Assembly (NCBI GenBank): GCA_034422735.1
Contig: DAOUJL010000057.1
Span: forward strand, 1-64,000
DNA: 64,000 bases
Direction of reading: 5' to 3'
DNA from: CATOSD01 sp034422735
Lineage (GTDB): Bacteria; Chloroflexota; Dehalococcoidia; Lucifugimonadales; CATOSD01
The notes below the pieces were generated by a model. It was not told the DNA's origin, made no database searches, and worked only from the letters and a program-made list of their open reading frames with translations. Each line of letters starts with the position of its first letter. Positions within the stretch are counted from its first letter, which is position 1. The position numbers and the translations under genes were made by a program. Below, in pieces: positions 1 through 9,064 of the stretch.

Positions 1-627
1 TGGCCACGAGGACAGACCGCGCAGCACCTCTCGACCTGCTGCCGCGTGATTGGGCCAGGGACGCCGTCGGCAAGGTGATGCGGAACCGGGACCGGAACTC
101 CGCGCCGGCCTGGCGGCGTGCGCGGTGCGGGTCCCGGACGGCTTTTCGCTGGCGTCACCCCCATCTTCACCCTCACCCTAGCCCTCTCCCATCGAGGGAG
201 AGGGGACAAGCGGAGGGGACGGGATAGACGAGTGACGGGCTACCAAGCGGAGTAGCATCCGGGCGGAGGCAGGTGCCAAACTGCCGGGTGGGACAAACAA
301 GCTAGAAAATAGTGTCCCGTTTCGTTTCTTTTGTTTTATCTCCTCGGATTTCGTAGCTGGGCGGTCGGCGTTTCAGGTTACGGATGGAACGGATTTCGGT
401 TTGGATGGGAATTTGTATGACGGATTGTTGTCACGGTTGTTACGTTGGTGGCCGGTGACCGGCGGTCAGTGGCCGGTTGTTTGTGATGAAAGGAGCGTAG
501 CACGGATGTGCTGGCGTGTCAATGGCCCTACCTCGCTGAATTCCCGTTAACCGTTTTCGCGGGGCAAGCTTCGCGGGGAATGGGCGAATGTAGGACCAGA
601 GACCCTTATGGCTGACAGCGTTGGTTA
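1..627. other. gene-poor window edge
   Basis: No reading frame here is convincing. The first 160 bases are GC-rich and could be the end of a gene cut by the window edge, but I recognise no product in any frame. From about 300 the DNA becomes clearly richer in A and T than the rest of the window. A short stretch near 450-480 contains inverted GGCCGGT/ACCGGC words. One palindromic repeat lies at 167-205. Confidence 0.5.
167..205 (-). repeat. REP-like palindrome, type A
   Basis: The core is CCCTCTCCC, a 5-base spacer, then GGGAGAGGG, flanked by the tail CACCCTCACCCT (the tail reads as AGGGTGAGGGTG on the minus strand). The same core plus tail recurs, with small changes, near 6.76, 53.05, 54.41 and 55.73 kb, always between genes. 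Confidence 0.8.
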
Positions 628-699
628 TCATCCCGAGGACGCCCACGAGGTTGGATTCAGTTGGTTGGCGTGATTATCTAGATCGCTCTGGCGGCTCAT
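628..699 (-). CDS. 23-residue micro-ORF with strong ribosome binding site
   Basis: ATG at 699 is preceded by AGGAGGAAACA, an almost ideal ribosome binding site, and encodes 23 residues ending in TGA. The middle reads DNHANQLNP. From memory this resembles a short motif of small bacterial proteins of unknown function that normally continue with a Trp/Ser/Arg/Gly-rich end; here the frame stops right after a short SWASSG end, so the gene may be truncated. It is divergent from the zinc-finger gene starting near 906. The evidence is the start context and the motif only; a decayed remnant is equally possible. Confidence 0.35.
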   Translation of the reverse strand: MSRQSDLDNHANQLNPTSWASSG

Positions 700-905
700 T
701 GTTTCCTCCTGTTCGTCTTGTGATCTGATTTCGGCTGCGCCTAGTGGTTCAGCCTGCAAGTCGACAAGTTGAATCTGCCGTTGCAGCGGGTTTGCTATTC
801 TACCTCGATGGAAGATATCTGAAGCGTTTGGGACTTGCCACGAGCCTTCCTCCTCGCCAAGGGATTTGTGGTATTTTGTGGCAACGCTGAGAGGGGAAAT
901 TTGTG

Positions 906-1595
906 ATGCCAGGCAAAAGGCAGGCAATGGGTAAGTGCGCTTTCTGCAATCGTGACTACACCAAGCGTGGTATGGCGAGACACTTGGCGATTTGCCCTGA
1001 AAGAGGAGTTGCGCCAGTGGCTAGCAGAAAGAGAACAATCTCAGACGGAGTATATTACCTTCGTGCCCAAGATTGTGAGGGGTATGGATTTTGGTTGGAC
1101 TTGGAGATTCATGGATGGGGAACTCTTGACGACCTTGATCAATTCCTACGCGAAGAATGGCTGGGTTGCTGTGATGATCACGAGAGCGGATTCTACATAG
1201 ATGTCCGGCATTCATTTGAAGTCGCCAAATCCAATCACATCCACACAGCCTTTGAGAATGTGAAGAGGGTCTACTATTCTCTCCTTACTGGAGGCAGTAG
1301 CGTATTAGCATCTTGCTACATCAGTGTGGTAAAGGTGAGGGTTGACGCTCGCTCTTCCGAACTCCGAACAACTTCGATGGCGCGCAACGTTGGACATGAT
1401 TTCACTTGTCGTGAGTGTTGCAAGCCCGCCGTTGAGTTCTGTAGTGTCTGCTCCCTTCCAGATGAGTTATGGGAGGACACCTATTGCGAGCAGCATGGGA
1501 GCGTTCATCTGCATGACCAACACAGTTTCATGTTGCCACTGGTCAATTCACCCAGACAGGGCATTTGTGAGAATCATATCCTCGTTGAATGGTAG
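906..1595 (+). CDS. zinc-finger protein with pRiA4b ORF-3-like core, copy 1
   Basis: 229-residue protein of unknown function. Near the N-terminus is a C2HC finger (CAFC, then His and Cys in RHLAIC). The middle has the pattern FWLDLEIHGWGTLDDLDQFL, which resembles the plasmid pRiA4b ORF-3 fold. The C-terminus has a second Cys/His-rich region (CRECCKPA, CSVC, CEQHGSVHLH). It is a diverged paralogue of the next gene: the usual CCGHLS segment reads CCDDHES here. GTG (903) and ATG (906) are adjacent candidate starts; GAGGGG at 891-896 suits the ATG slightly better. Codon use is more AT-rich than in the neighbour, which may mean separate acquisition. Function is not known. Confidence 0.7.
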   Translation: MPGKRQAMGKCAFCNRDYTKRGMARHLAICPERGVAPVASRKRTISDGVYYLRAQDCEGYGFWLDLEIHGWGTLDDLDQFLREEWLGCCDDHESGFYIDVRHSFEVAKSNHIHTAFENVKRVYYSLLTGGSSVLASCYISVVKVRVDARSSELRTTSMARNVGHDFTCRECCKPAVEFCSVCSLPDELWEDTYCEQHGSVHLHDQHSFMLPLVNSPRQGICENHILVEW

Positions 1596-1826
1596 GTTTG
1601 GCGCTTCCGGGCAAGCAACAATGTGCACCTTGGCACCAAGATTCTTAGACAGGCGGGAGTAGAGAGGCTTGGTAGAATCGCAGACTTCATTACGCCCAAC
1701 TGTCCTAGGCTACGCTTCGTCCCAGGATTGTGTTCCCGTAGGAACGAGGATAACACGCGAGGAATTCGCGCTTGGCAATGGGCGAAGGCGTAGCAGTTCT
1801 CCACACCGTGCAAACGGAGGATGCAT

Positions 1827-2519
1827 GTGACGGCCAGAAGAAAGCAATCCAGAGGCGGGTGTGTCTATTGTGGGCGTGAACTGACCATGGGTGGCATGAG
1901 CAACCATCTGCGGGCCTGCCCCCACCCAATGAACGCAATCGCTGAGGCCGGTAACGTTCGCGCCAATAGCACCGAACTGTACCATCTGCGAATACTAGAC
2001 TACTACGACGGAGATTTCTGGCTGCACCTGGAGGTGAATGGCCTGGCCACTCTGAACGATCTGGATCATTACCTGCGCGCTATATGGCTGGAGTGCTGTG
2101 GCCACCTGAGCCTGTTCTCGGTGGCTGGCTGGGGGACCGACGAAATCCCATCGGAGTTGACGGTTGGACAGGTGTTTTCCCCCGGCTTAGAGCTGACTCA
2201 CATCTACGATTTCGGCACCTCCAACTACACGCTGATAAAGGCGCTCGACATCCGCGACGGCAAGCCAACCACGCCCAATCCGGTCGCTCTGATGGCGCGG
2301 AATAATCCACCCGAACGCAGATGTACAGATTGCGGGCAGCCCGCGTCAATGCTGTGCATTGAGTGCAACTACGATTACGCCCTCCCCGGCACGCTCTGCG
2401 ACGAACACGCAGAGTCGCACCCTCACGAGGACTACGGCGACCCGCTTCCGCTACCCATCGCCAACTCGCCCAGGGTGGGTTCGTGCGGATACGACGACCC
2501 CGGAGAGCCGCCGTACTAG
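1827..2519 (+). CDS. zinc-finger protein with pRiA4b ORF-3-like core, copy 2
   Basis: Paralogue of the upstream gene with the same three parts: an N-terminal C2HC finger (CVYC...HLRAC), a central FWLHLEVNGLATLNDLDHYL / WLECCGHLSLF segment typical of the pRiA4b ORF-3-like family, and a C-terminal Zn-binding part (CTDCGQPASMLCIEC, CDEHAESHPH) ending NSPRVGSCGYDDPGEPPY. GGAGG at 1816-1820 touches the ATG at 1821 but lies 6 bases from the in-frame GTG at 1827, so I take the GTG (230 residues). This copy looks like the intact family form; nucleic-acid or partner binding is plausible but unproven. It converges on the nuo/LmbE operon 31 bases away. Confidence 0.75.
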   Translation: MTARRKQSRGGCVYCGRELTMGGMSNHLRACPHPMNAIAEAGNVRANSTELYHLRILDYYDGDFWLHLEVNGLATLNDLDHYLRAIWLECCGHLSLFSVAGWGTDEIPSELTVGQVFSPGLELTHIYDFGTSNYTLIKALDIRDGKPTTPNPVALMARNNPPERRCTDCGQPASMLCIECNYDYALPGTLCDEHAESHPHEDYGDPLPLPIANSPRVGSCGYDDPGEPPY

Positions 2520-2550
2520 CGCCGCAGGCCCCTACGCAGTCAGGGAGCGG

Positions 2551-3285
2551 CTACCGCCGGAAGGAGATGCGCTTGAACGTCTCCGCGTACTGCATGCCCT
2601 TGCCCACCGCGCGCTCGCGCCGCCACTGGCGCAGACGCTCGCCCATGCGCTCGACGGTGCCGTCGCGAATCTCGCCTATCTGGGACTCGTGGGCGACGAT
2701 GGCCTCTATCGACGTGTCCATGTGGTCGGTGACGTCGATCCACAGGTCCGGGTCGGGGTGGCCGTTGATCCACACCTCGGCCACCTTGTGAGGCTGAAAG
2801 CCCGCCTCGAGCAGCTCGGGGAAGGTCAGGTGGTCGCGCGCGGTGGGGAAGATTGCCGCGAGCGTCGCCTCTCCCGCGGCCATGTGGTCGGGATGTCCGA
2901 CGCCCCAGTAGCCGTCCAGGGTCCGCATGGGATACTGGCAAATCACCACGTCCGGCTTATAACGGCGAATCTCGCGCGCGATGTCGCGGCGCAGCTCCAG
3001 CGTGGGCTGCAACATGCTGTCCTCGTATCCCAAGAATACGACGTCTTTCAGACCCAGCACCTTGCCGGCGTTTATCTGCTCCTGCTTACGCATCCGGGCT
3101 AGCTCATCGGGGCTGACCTCGCGATCGCTGGTGCCCTTGCTGCCGTCGGTGCAGAGCACGTAGACCATATCCCAGCCCTCGGCGCACAGCTTGGCCACGG
3201 TGCCCGAGCAGCCGAACTCGGCGTCGTCGGCGTGCGCCACCACTACCATGCCGCGGGTGTACTCGTTGTCGTTGCTCTGGTTCAT
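2551..3285 (-). CDS. LmbE/PIG-L family deacetylase
   Basis: 244-residue Zn-dependent deacetylase of the LmbE/PIG-L family, which removes acetyl groups from N-acetylglucosaminyl-type substrates. Visible motifs are the metal site AHADDAEFG near residue 18 and the distal GHPDHMAAGEA. ATG at 3285 follows GGAGGACAG and lies 11 bases after the nuoN stop, so this is the last gene of the nuo operon. The reading frame stays open upstream through nuoN, but that part is an out-of-frame shadow. The substrate cannot be read from the sequence; small-molecule thiol or glycan metabolism are options. Confidence 0.85.
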   Translation of the reverse strand: MNQSNDNEYTRGMVVVAHADDAEFGCSGTVAKLCAEGWDMVYVLCTDGSKGTSDREVSPDELARMRKQEQINAGKVLGLKDVVFLGYEDSMLQPTLELRRDIAREIRRYKPDVVICQYPMRTLDGYWGVGHPDHMAAGEATLAAIFPTARDHLTFPELLEAGFQPHKVAEVWINGHPDPDLWIDVTDHMDTSIEAIVAHESQIGEIRDGTVERMGERLRQWRRERAVGKGMQYAETFKRISFRR

Positions 3286-3296
3286 CTGTCCTCCGT

Positions 3297-4814
3297 CTAT
3301 TCGATCCCCGTCGCCTGCGCAACCTGCGCGAAAGCGTTTTGCGAGAACAGCGCGTCGCTCGCGTGCTGTACCGCTTCCATCACCGGCGCGGGATATATGC
3401 CAACGATAATCATGCCAACGAACAGCCCGCCCAGCACCCACAGCGTAAGCAGGGGCACACGGATGGGCGTTGGGTCCTCCGCCCGCTCGATGTACATCTG
3501 CCGCACAATCGTCAGGTAGTAGTAGAGCGAGATGAGGCTGGCGAATATGGCGAGGCCGGCCAGCCAGAGCAGCCCCTGGGCCGCGGCCGCGTTGAAGAGG
3601 TAGAACTTGCTGGCGAATCCGGCGAAGATGGGCAGTCCGGCGAGCGAGAACAGCGCCGCCGCGAGCACCATCGCCACGGCGGGAGAGCGGCGCGCCAGCC
3701 CGGCCAGCCCCGAAATCTCCTCGCTCCGGGTCACGTTGTACACCGCGCTGATCGACAGGAAGGCTGCCATGTTGGTGATTGCGTAGGCCACAAGGTGCAG
3801 CATTATGCCGTTGGACGCGAGGTGGGACACGGACGTCGACACTCGCCCCTCGCCATCGACCGCCGCCAGCGCGGCGATGCCCATGAGCAGATAGCCCACG
3901 TGGCCGATGCTGGAGTAGGCCAACAGCCGCTTGATGTTGCTCTGCGCCAGCGCGACCAGGTTGCCCAGCACCATCGTCAGCGCCGCGATCACGATGATGA
4001 TCACCTGCCAGTCGGCCGCGGCCGGCATCAGCGCATCCACGAACAACCGCAGCGCCAGCGCGAACGCCGCGGCCTTCGAGCCAACCGCGAGGTAGGCGGT
4101 TATCGGAATGGGCGCGCCCTCGTAAACGTCCGGCGCCCACATGTGGAACGGTACGGCGGCGACCTTGAAGCCGAGGCCCGCGACTATCAGCGTCAGGCCC
4201 ACCAGCACGCCCGGGCTCAGGTCCTGCGACGCGGCCAACGCCTCGTTGATTCCGGCGAAGCTGGTGGTTCCGAGCAGCCCGTACACCTGGCTTATGCCGT
4301 ACAACAGCAGTGCCGAGGAGAGCGCGCCGAGCAGTATGTACTTGGTGCCGCCCTCGTTGGACTTGGGATTGTAACGGTCGTAGGAGACGAGCACGTACAG
4401 CGAGAAGCTGAGAAGCTCCAATGCGATGTAGGCCGTCAGCAGCTCGCCCGACATCGCCAGCAGCATCATCGCCACCACGCTGAACAGCACTATGCCGTAG
4501 TACTCGCCCGGATGGTCCAGGTGTCGGCGGACGTACTCGATGGATGCCAGGATAACAACCGCGCCCAGCCCCAGGAAGAAGGCCTTGAAGAAGAGCGCGT
4601 ATCCATCGATGACCAGCAGGCCGTCGTACAGGTCGTCCTTCGTCGACCAGAGCTGAACGAGCGCCACGGCGAGAATCGCCACAAGCCCGGCCGCCGACAC
4701 GTAGCCCAGCAGGTGCTTGCGCTCGCGGCGCAGCACGAAGTCCAGCGTCAGGACGGCGAACGCCAGTCCCGTGACGAGGAACTCGGGCAGCAGCAGCCAA
4801 AAGTTGTTACCCAT
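3297..4814 (-). CDS. nuoN: NADH-quinone oxidoreductase subunit N
   Basis: 505-residue antiporter-like membrane subunit of respiratory complex I, with about 14 hydrophobic segments. Family signatures are LLAYSSIGHVGYLLMGI around the proton channel, the SYDRYNPKSNEGGTKYILLG segment and AGFASKFYLF. Normal length for NuoN. It ends the run nuoL-VOC-nuoM-nuoN, 18 bases after nuoM. It takes part in proton translocation coupled to quinone reduction in the cytoplasmic membrane. Confidence 0.95.
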   Translation of the reverse strand: MGNNFWLLLPEFLVTGLAFAVLTLDFVLRRERKHLLGYVSAAGLVAILAVALVQLWSTKDDLYDGLLVIDGYALFFKAFFLGLGAVVILASIEYVRRHLDHPGEYYGIVLFSVVAMMLLAMSGELLTAYIALELLSFSLYVLVSYDRYNPKSNEGGTKYILLGALSSALLLYGISQVYGLLGTTSFAGINEALAASQDLSPGVLVGLTLIVAGLGFKVAAVPFHMWAPDVYEGAPIPITAYLAVGSKAAAFALALRLFVDALMPAAADWQVIIIVIAALTMVLGNLVALAQSNIKRLLAYSSIGHVGYLLMGIAALAAVDGEGRVSTSVSHLASNGIMLHLVAYAITNMAAFLSISAVYNVTRSEEISGLAGLARRSPAVAMVLAAALFSLAGLPIFAGFASKFYLFNAAAAQGLLWLAGLAIFASLISLYYYLTIVRQMYIERAEDPTPIRVPLLTLWVLGGLFVGMIIVGIYPAPVMEAVQHASDALFSQNAFAQVAQATGIE

Positions 4815-4832
4815 ACGCGTTCAGCTTAACAC

Positions 4833-6353
4833 CTATCCGAACCGGCTCAGCACGTCCGTGACGCCGCTGTCTATCACTCGTATGAACGGGAAGGGGAACA
4901 GCCCGACCAGCAGGATGAACCCGGCCAGCACCACCGTGGACACCTTCTCCAGCCTGCCCGCGTCGGTCTGGTCACGCCACTGCTCGCCAAGAGGGCCGAA
5001 CAGCACTCGCGCGAGCAGTCGCAGAATGTACACGGCGGTTATGGCCGCGCCTATCACGCCGAGCACGCCCAGGAGCGGGTAGGTCTGGAACAACCCCAGG
5101 AACACGAGCAGTTCGGCCACGAAGCCACTTAGCCCGGGCAGGCCCAGCGAGCATAAGCCGGCTATGACGAAGAAGGCCGCGGTGAATCCCATCCGCTTGG
5201 CCAGCCCCCCCAGCGCGGCGATGTCGCGGGTGTGCGTCTTGTCGTAGATCACGCCCACGAGCGCGAAGAAAAGCGCCGTCATCACGCCGTGTGAGAACAT
5301 CTGGAGCACGGCCCCATTCACGCCCAGCGGGTGAAGCGTGGCCAGTCCCATCATCACGTAGCCCATGTGGCTGACGCTGGAGTAGCCGATGACGTACTTG
5401 AGGTCGGTCTGGCCCATCGCGGAAATCGCGCCGTAGATGACGTTCACCGTGCCCAGCGCCACCAGCGCCGGCATCCAGAACTCCGCGCCCTCCGGCAGCA
5501 GGAACATGCCTATGCGGAGAATGCCGAACGCGCCGAGCTTCATCAGCACGCCGGCGTGCACCATGCTGACGGCGGTCGGGGCGGCCACGTGGCCGTCGGG
5601 CGACCAGGTGTGGAAGGGCCACAGGCCGGCGAGCACGCCGAATCCGACCGCCAGGAAGGGGAAGAAGATCTTCTGGAAAGTCGGCGATAACTCCGCTTCC
5701 TGGAGCGCGATTATGTCGAACGTGCCGAGTCCAGCCTCCGCGAAGATGGCGATAATCGCGATCCAGATGAGCACGCTTCCCGCGACGAGATAGATCGTCA
5801 GCTTCATCGCGCTGTATTCCTTCGTGCGCGAGAAAGACGGGAAGGTGCTGCTGCTGCCCCAGACTCCTATGAGCAGGTACATCGGCAGCACCGACAGCTC
5901 GTAGAAGAAGAAGAAGAAGAACATGTCCAGCGTGGCGAACACGCCGAACACGCCCGCCAGCAGCAGGAAGTAGAGTATGAAGAAGTCCTTGTTGCGCTCC
6001 TCGAGCTTGCACGACACCAGGACGCCCGTGAACATGACGATCCCAGTCAGAAGGATCATCGGCGCGGATATGCCGTCGATGCCCAGCGTGAGCGTTATGC
6101 CGTCGTCGCCGAGCGGCCACGGGCCGGGGATGCTGAGCCACTGCCAGGTGCGGGTGAACTGCAGGCCGCCCTCGGTGTGGTCGTAGAATCCGAAGGCGTA
6201 GAAGCTGAGGATCATGCAGACGAATGCGAACACCACGGCAGTCCAGCGCACCGCCTGGGCGCGGTAGCCGGGAATCGCGATGAGCAGCGCCGCCCCAATC
6301 ATGGGCAGCGCGATGAGCGCGAAGAGCAGATAGCTGTCGAGTGTCTCCAGCAT
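4833..6353 (-). CDS. nuoM: NADH-quinone oxidoreductase subunit M
   Basis: 506-residue complex I antiporter-like subunit. The invariant channel motifs are present: FFFYELSVLPMYLLIGVWG (channel Glu), LWPFHTWSPDGHVAAPTAVS, and LKYVIGYSSVSHMGYVMMG. Length is typical. ATG at 6353 follows the VOC-protein gene by 3 bases, so translation of the two is likely coupled. It forms a proton-pumping module in the membrane arm with NuoL and NuoN. Confidence 0.96.
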   Translation of the reverse strand: MLETLDSYLLFALIALPMIGAALLIAIPGYRAQAVRWTAVVFAFVCMILSFYAFGFYDHTEGGLQFTRTWQWLSIPGPWPLGDDGITLTLGIDGISAPMILLTGIVMFTGVLVSCKLEERNKDFFILYFLLLAGVFGVFATLDMFFFFFFYELSVLPMYLLIGVWGSSSTFPSFSRTKEYSAMKLTIYLVAGSVLIWIAIIAIFAEAGLGTFDIIALQEAELSPTFQKIFFPFLAVGFGVLAGLWPFHTWSPDGHVAAPTAVSMVHAGVLMKLGAFGILRIGMFLLPEGAEFWMPALVALGTVNVIYGAISAMGQTDLKYVIGYSSVSHMGYVMMGLATLHPLGVNGAVLQMFSHGVMTALFFALVGVIYDKTHTRDIAALGGLAKRMGFTAAFFVIAGLCSLGLPGLSGFVAELLVFLGLFQTYPLLGVLGVIGAAITAVYILRLLARVLFGPLGEQWRDQTDAGRLEKVSTVVLAGFILLVGLFPFPFIRVIDSGVTDVLSRFG

Positions 6354-6356
6354 AGC

Positions 6357-6746
6357 CTACTTTTGGCCTTGCTCCTGGTCCGTGAGGTTGGTGCCGAACC
6401 GCACGCCGAAGCCGTCGGGGTCGGCGATGGTGAAGTCACGCAGGCCGTAGTACTGGTCCGCGATGGGTCGCACCACGCGCGCGCCCATCTCCTGGGCGAG
6501 TTCCCAGTACCTGTCGACGTCCGGCACCATCACCCGCACGTTGGCCTGCGGAGACTCGGGGACAGGGCCGAGCCCGCCCGGCTCGTCGAGATAGAGGTGG
6601 TGGCCCTCCCAGGTGAGTTCGACGAAGTCGCCGTCGTCCCGGAGAAGTTCGAATCCCAACCGCCGGTAGAACTCGACCGACTTCTCGATGTCGCGCACGA
6701 ATATCTCCGTAACAAGCTGCTCAGTTGATTCGATGTAGCGTTCCAA
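6357..6746 (-). CDS. VOC (glyoxalase/dioxygenase-fold) protein inside nuo operon
   Basis: About 129 residues with one vicinal-oxygen-chelate fold: EIFVRDIEKSVEFYRRLGFEL at the start, WEGHHLYLDEP in the middle, and YYGLRDFTIADPDGFGVRFG at the end. VOC proteins include glyoxalases, dioxygenases and drug-binding proteins, and nothing shows which this is. It sits between nuoL and nuoM, an unusual guest. I choose TTG at 6746 because GAGGTGAGGGTG, the tail of an intergenic repeat, lies 6 bases upstream and can serve as ribosome binding site; in-frame GTGs within the repeat tail (6755, 6761) are alternatives. Confidence 0.8.
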   Translation of the reverse strand: MERYIESTEQLVTEIFVRDIEKSVEFYRRLGFELLRDDGDFVELTWEGHHLYLDEPGGLGPVPESPQANVRVMVPDVDRYWELAQEMGARVVRPIADQYYGLRDFTIADPDGFGVRFGTNLTDQEQGQK

Positions 6747-6792
6747 CGCTTTCACCCTCACCTCGGTCCTATCCCTTGACGGGAGAGGGGGT
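6747..6792 (-). repeat. degenerate REP-like palindrome, type A
   Basis: Between nuoL and the VOC gene lies a type A element read on the minus strand: a CCCCCTCTCCC/GGGAT core with imperfect pairing, then the tail GAGGTGAGGGTGAAAG. The tail overlaps the likely ribosome binding site and the upstream candidate starts of the VOC gene. Confidence 0.65.
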
Positions 6793-6806
6793 CTATAGGA
6801 ATCTCG

Positions 6807-8666
6807 CTATGCCAGCACCAGCCACCACAGCATCGCCAGGCCCAGGACGCCCAGCGCCATGACAAGGCCGTAATTGTACAGGCGGCCCGTCTGCACCAGG
6901 CGCATCCGCACCGCCGACAGCATCACCGACCAGGCGGGCCCGTCCACGCCGGTGTCGTTGACCACCACCCGGTCGAACACCGCGACGAATCGGCTGAACG
7001 CCAGCGCTATCCTGTCGATCGCCCACTGGTACGCCTCGTCGAGGTAGTACTTGTTCTCCAGCAGGCGAAGCAGCCAGCCGCCGCGCCCCGCGAACGGCGT
7101 CGTGTTGCCCCGTCCCCACGCGCGCCAGCCGTAGGCCAGGCCACCGAGCACCAGCAGTGCGGACAGGATGGGCAGCCACAGTGGAGCGTGGTGGGGTTTG
7201 TCGCCCGCCAGGTAGCCCGCGAAGCCCGTGTAGCCATCGCTCCAGGCGTAGGCGACCAGGCCGAGCAGCAGCGCAAAGGGGGCCAGCGCCACGAGCGGCA
7301 GCGTAATCAGCCACGGCGACTCGTGTGCGCCCTCGCCCCTGTTGCGCCCGAAGCACACCACGAACACCAGCCGGGCCATGTACACGGCGCTGAGCACCGA
7401 GCCCGCCAGCGCGGCGACCAGTAGGACGGGATGCCTGTGGTCGAGCACCGCCAGCATGATCTCGTCCTTGCTGAAAAATCCGCTGAGCGGCACGAGTCCG
7501 GCGAGAGAGGCCGCTCCTATGACGAACGTGATCGCTGTGATGGGCATGACGCGCACCAGACCACCCATCTCGCGGATGTCGGTCTTGTCCGTGCCGTGCG
7601 TGACGCTGCCCGCGCCGAGGAAGAGCAGAGCCTTGGAAACGCCGTGGGCGACCAGGTGAAGCATCGCCGCAGCAACGCTCAGCGCCCCCAGGGACAACAT
7701 CATCAGCCCCAGGTGGCTTACGGTGGAGTAGGCCAGCACGCGCTTCAGGTCGGTCATCACCAGCGCGAGCGAGCCGGCGAACAGGAAGGTCACCAGGCCC
7801 ACAATCGCCACGCCGTGCAGCACCAGGGGCGCAAGCTCGAACAGCGGCATGAGCCGCGCGACGAGGTAGACGCCCGCGGCCACCATCGTCGCCGCGTGGA
7901 TCAGCGCGCTGACAGGCGTGGGACCTTCCATCGCGTCCGGCAGCCAGACGTGGAACGGGAACTGTGCGGACTTGCCCATCGCGCCGAGGAAGATGAGCGC
8001 CATCGAAGCGGTGAGAGTTCCCTGCTCGATACCGCCCTGTTGGGCAACGTGGACTATCGTGGATATCTCGAACGAGCCGGTGGCGCGGTACAGCAGGATG
8101 ATGCCGATGAGCAGTCCCACGTCTCCGATTCGGGTCGTGATGAACGCCTTCTTGGCCGCCTCCGCGGCGGACCGGCGCTCGTACCAGAAGCCGATGAGCA
8201 GGAACGAGCCCAGACCGACAAGCTCCCAGGCGACGTACAGGAACACCAGGTTGTCGGCGAGCACCAGCGCAAGCATCGCGGCGGCGAACAGCGCGTGCGC
8301 CGCGAAGTACCAGCCGAAGCGAGGGTCGCCCTTCATGTACGACACCGAGTAGAGCTGGACCAGCAGCGCCACAAACGTCACCAGACCCAGCATGGTCACA
8401 GACAGCCGGTCGACCGTGACTCCCCAGGTGATTTCGGTCTCTCCGATGGAAAGCCAACTGATGCTGAGGAAGGCGTCGCCGCTGCTCAACAAGTCGGCGA
8501 ACACGTACCAGAACAGCAGGAAGCCCAGCGCGATGGCGGCAATCGAGACGAACGCGCCCTTGCCGGGAAGGAATCTGCCAACTATGGCGACGATGAAGAA
8601 TGCGGAAGCGCTGAGGGCCGGAATGACCCACGCCCAGTTCGTGCCTATGGTGTCGGCTAAAGGCAT
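6807..8666 (-). CDS. nuoL: NADH-quinone oxidoreductase subunit L
   Basis: 619-residue complex I subunit with the long antiporter-like core and C-terminal amphipathic arm. Clear motifs are YVAWELVGLGSFLLIGFWYE (channel Glu), FPFHVWLPDAMEGPTPVSAL and LKRVLAYSTVSHLGLMMLSL. ATG at 8666. It sits in the expected K-L-M order, interrupted only by the VOC gene downstream. Membrane arm, distal proton pump. Confidence 0.96.
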   Translation of the reverse strand: MPLADTIGTNWAWVIPALSASAFFIVAIVGRFLPGKGAFVSIAAIALGFLLFWYVFADLLSSGDAFLSISWLSIGETEITWGVTVDRLSVTMLGLVTFVALLVQLYSVSYMKGDPRFGWYFAAHALFAAAMLALVLADNLVFLYVAWELVGLGSFLLIGFWYERRSAAEAAKKAFITTRIGDVGLLIGIILLYRATGSFEISTIVHVAQQGGIEQGTLTASMALIFLGAMGKSAQFPFHVWLPDAMEGPTPVSALIHAATMVAAGVYLVARLMPLFELAPLVLHGVAIVGLVTFLFAGSLALVMTDLKRVLAYSTVSHLGLMMLSLGALSVAAAMLHLVAHGVSKALLFLGAGSVTHGTDKTDIREMGGLVRVMPITAITFVIGAASLAGLVPLSGFFSKDEIMLAVLDHRHPVLLVAALAGSVLSAVYMARLVFVVCFGRNRGEGAHESPWLITLPLVALAPFALLLGLVAYAWSDGYTGFAGYLAGDKPHHAPLWLPILSALLVLGGLAYGWRAWGRGNTTPFAGRGGWLLRLLENKYYLDEAYQWAIDRIALAFSRFVAVFDRVVVNDTGVDGPAWSVMLSAVRMRLVQTGRLYNYGLVMALGVLGLAMLWWLVLA

Positions 8667-8746
8667 CTGTCTCTACAAGCTGCTACAGGATCGCAAGCCG
8701 TACACAGTTGGGCGCACGTGCGGGCCTAGACGCATTGGTTCTGGCG

Positions 8747-9064
8747 CTACCACTTCAACAGGTCCAGTTCGTCGACGTTCACGGAGGAGCGGTTGCGGTA
8801 CAGCCGCAGTATGATAGCGATGGCAAGCGCAAGCTCCGCGGCCGCGATGGTGATTACGAAAACCACTATCACATGGCCCAGCGCCCGCTGAGACTCGGCG
8901 AAGTCCATGAACGCGGAGTAGCCGATCAGGTTGATGTTGACGGCGTTCAACATGAGCTCGATGGACATCAGGATGAGCACCGCGCTTCGCTTCGCCAGCA
9001 CACCGTACAGCCCGATAGCGAATAGCGCCGCGCTCAACACCTGGAAGTGCGCGAGTTCTATCAA
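8747..9064 (-). CDS. nuoK: NADH-quinone oxidoreductase subunit K
   Basis: 105-residue three-helix subunit of complex I. The conserved Glu-bearing segments LMSIELMLNAVNINLIGYS and VFVITIAAAELALAIAIIL are both present. It starts with TTG at 9064, the TTGA overlapping the nuoJ stop by 4 bases, which is normal translational coupling for J-K. Confidence 0.95.
   Translation of the reverse strand: MIELAHFQVLSAALFAIGLYGVLAKRSAVLILMSIELMLNAVNINLIGYSAFMDFAESQRALGHVIVVFVITIAAAELALAIAIILRLYRNRSSVNVDELDLLKW

Noticed and set aside
1..160. Partial gene at the left edge
   Set aside because: Frames are open on both strands for a short distance, but none gives recognisable protein, so no call is made.
3286..4800. 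N-terminal extension of about 500 residues on the LmbE-like protein
   Set aside because: This part is nuoN read in another frame; a good ATG with GGAGGA at 3285 gives the normal family length.
7431..8660. 409-residue plus-strand frame opposite nuoL
   Set aside because: Shadow frame, Arg/His/Gln-rich and without start signals.
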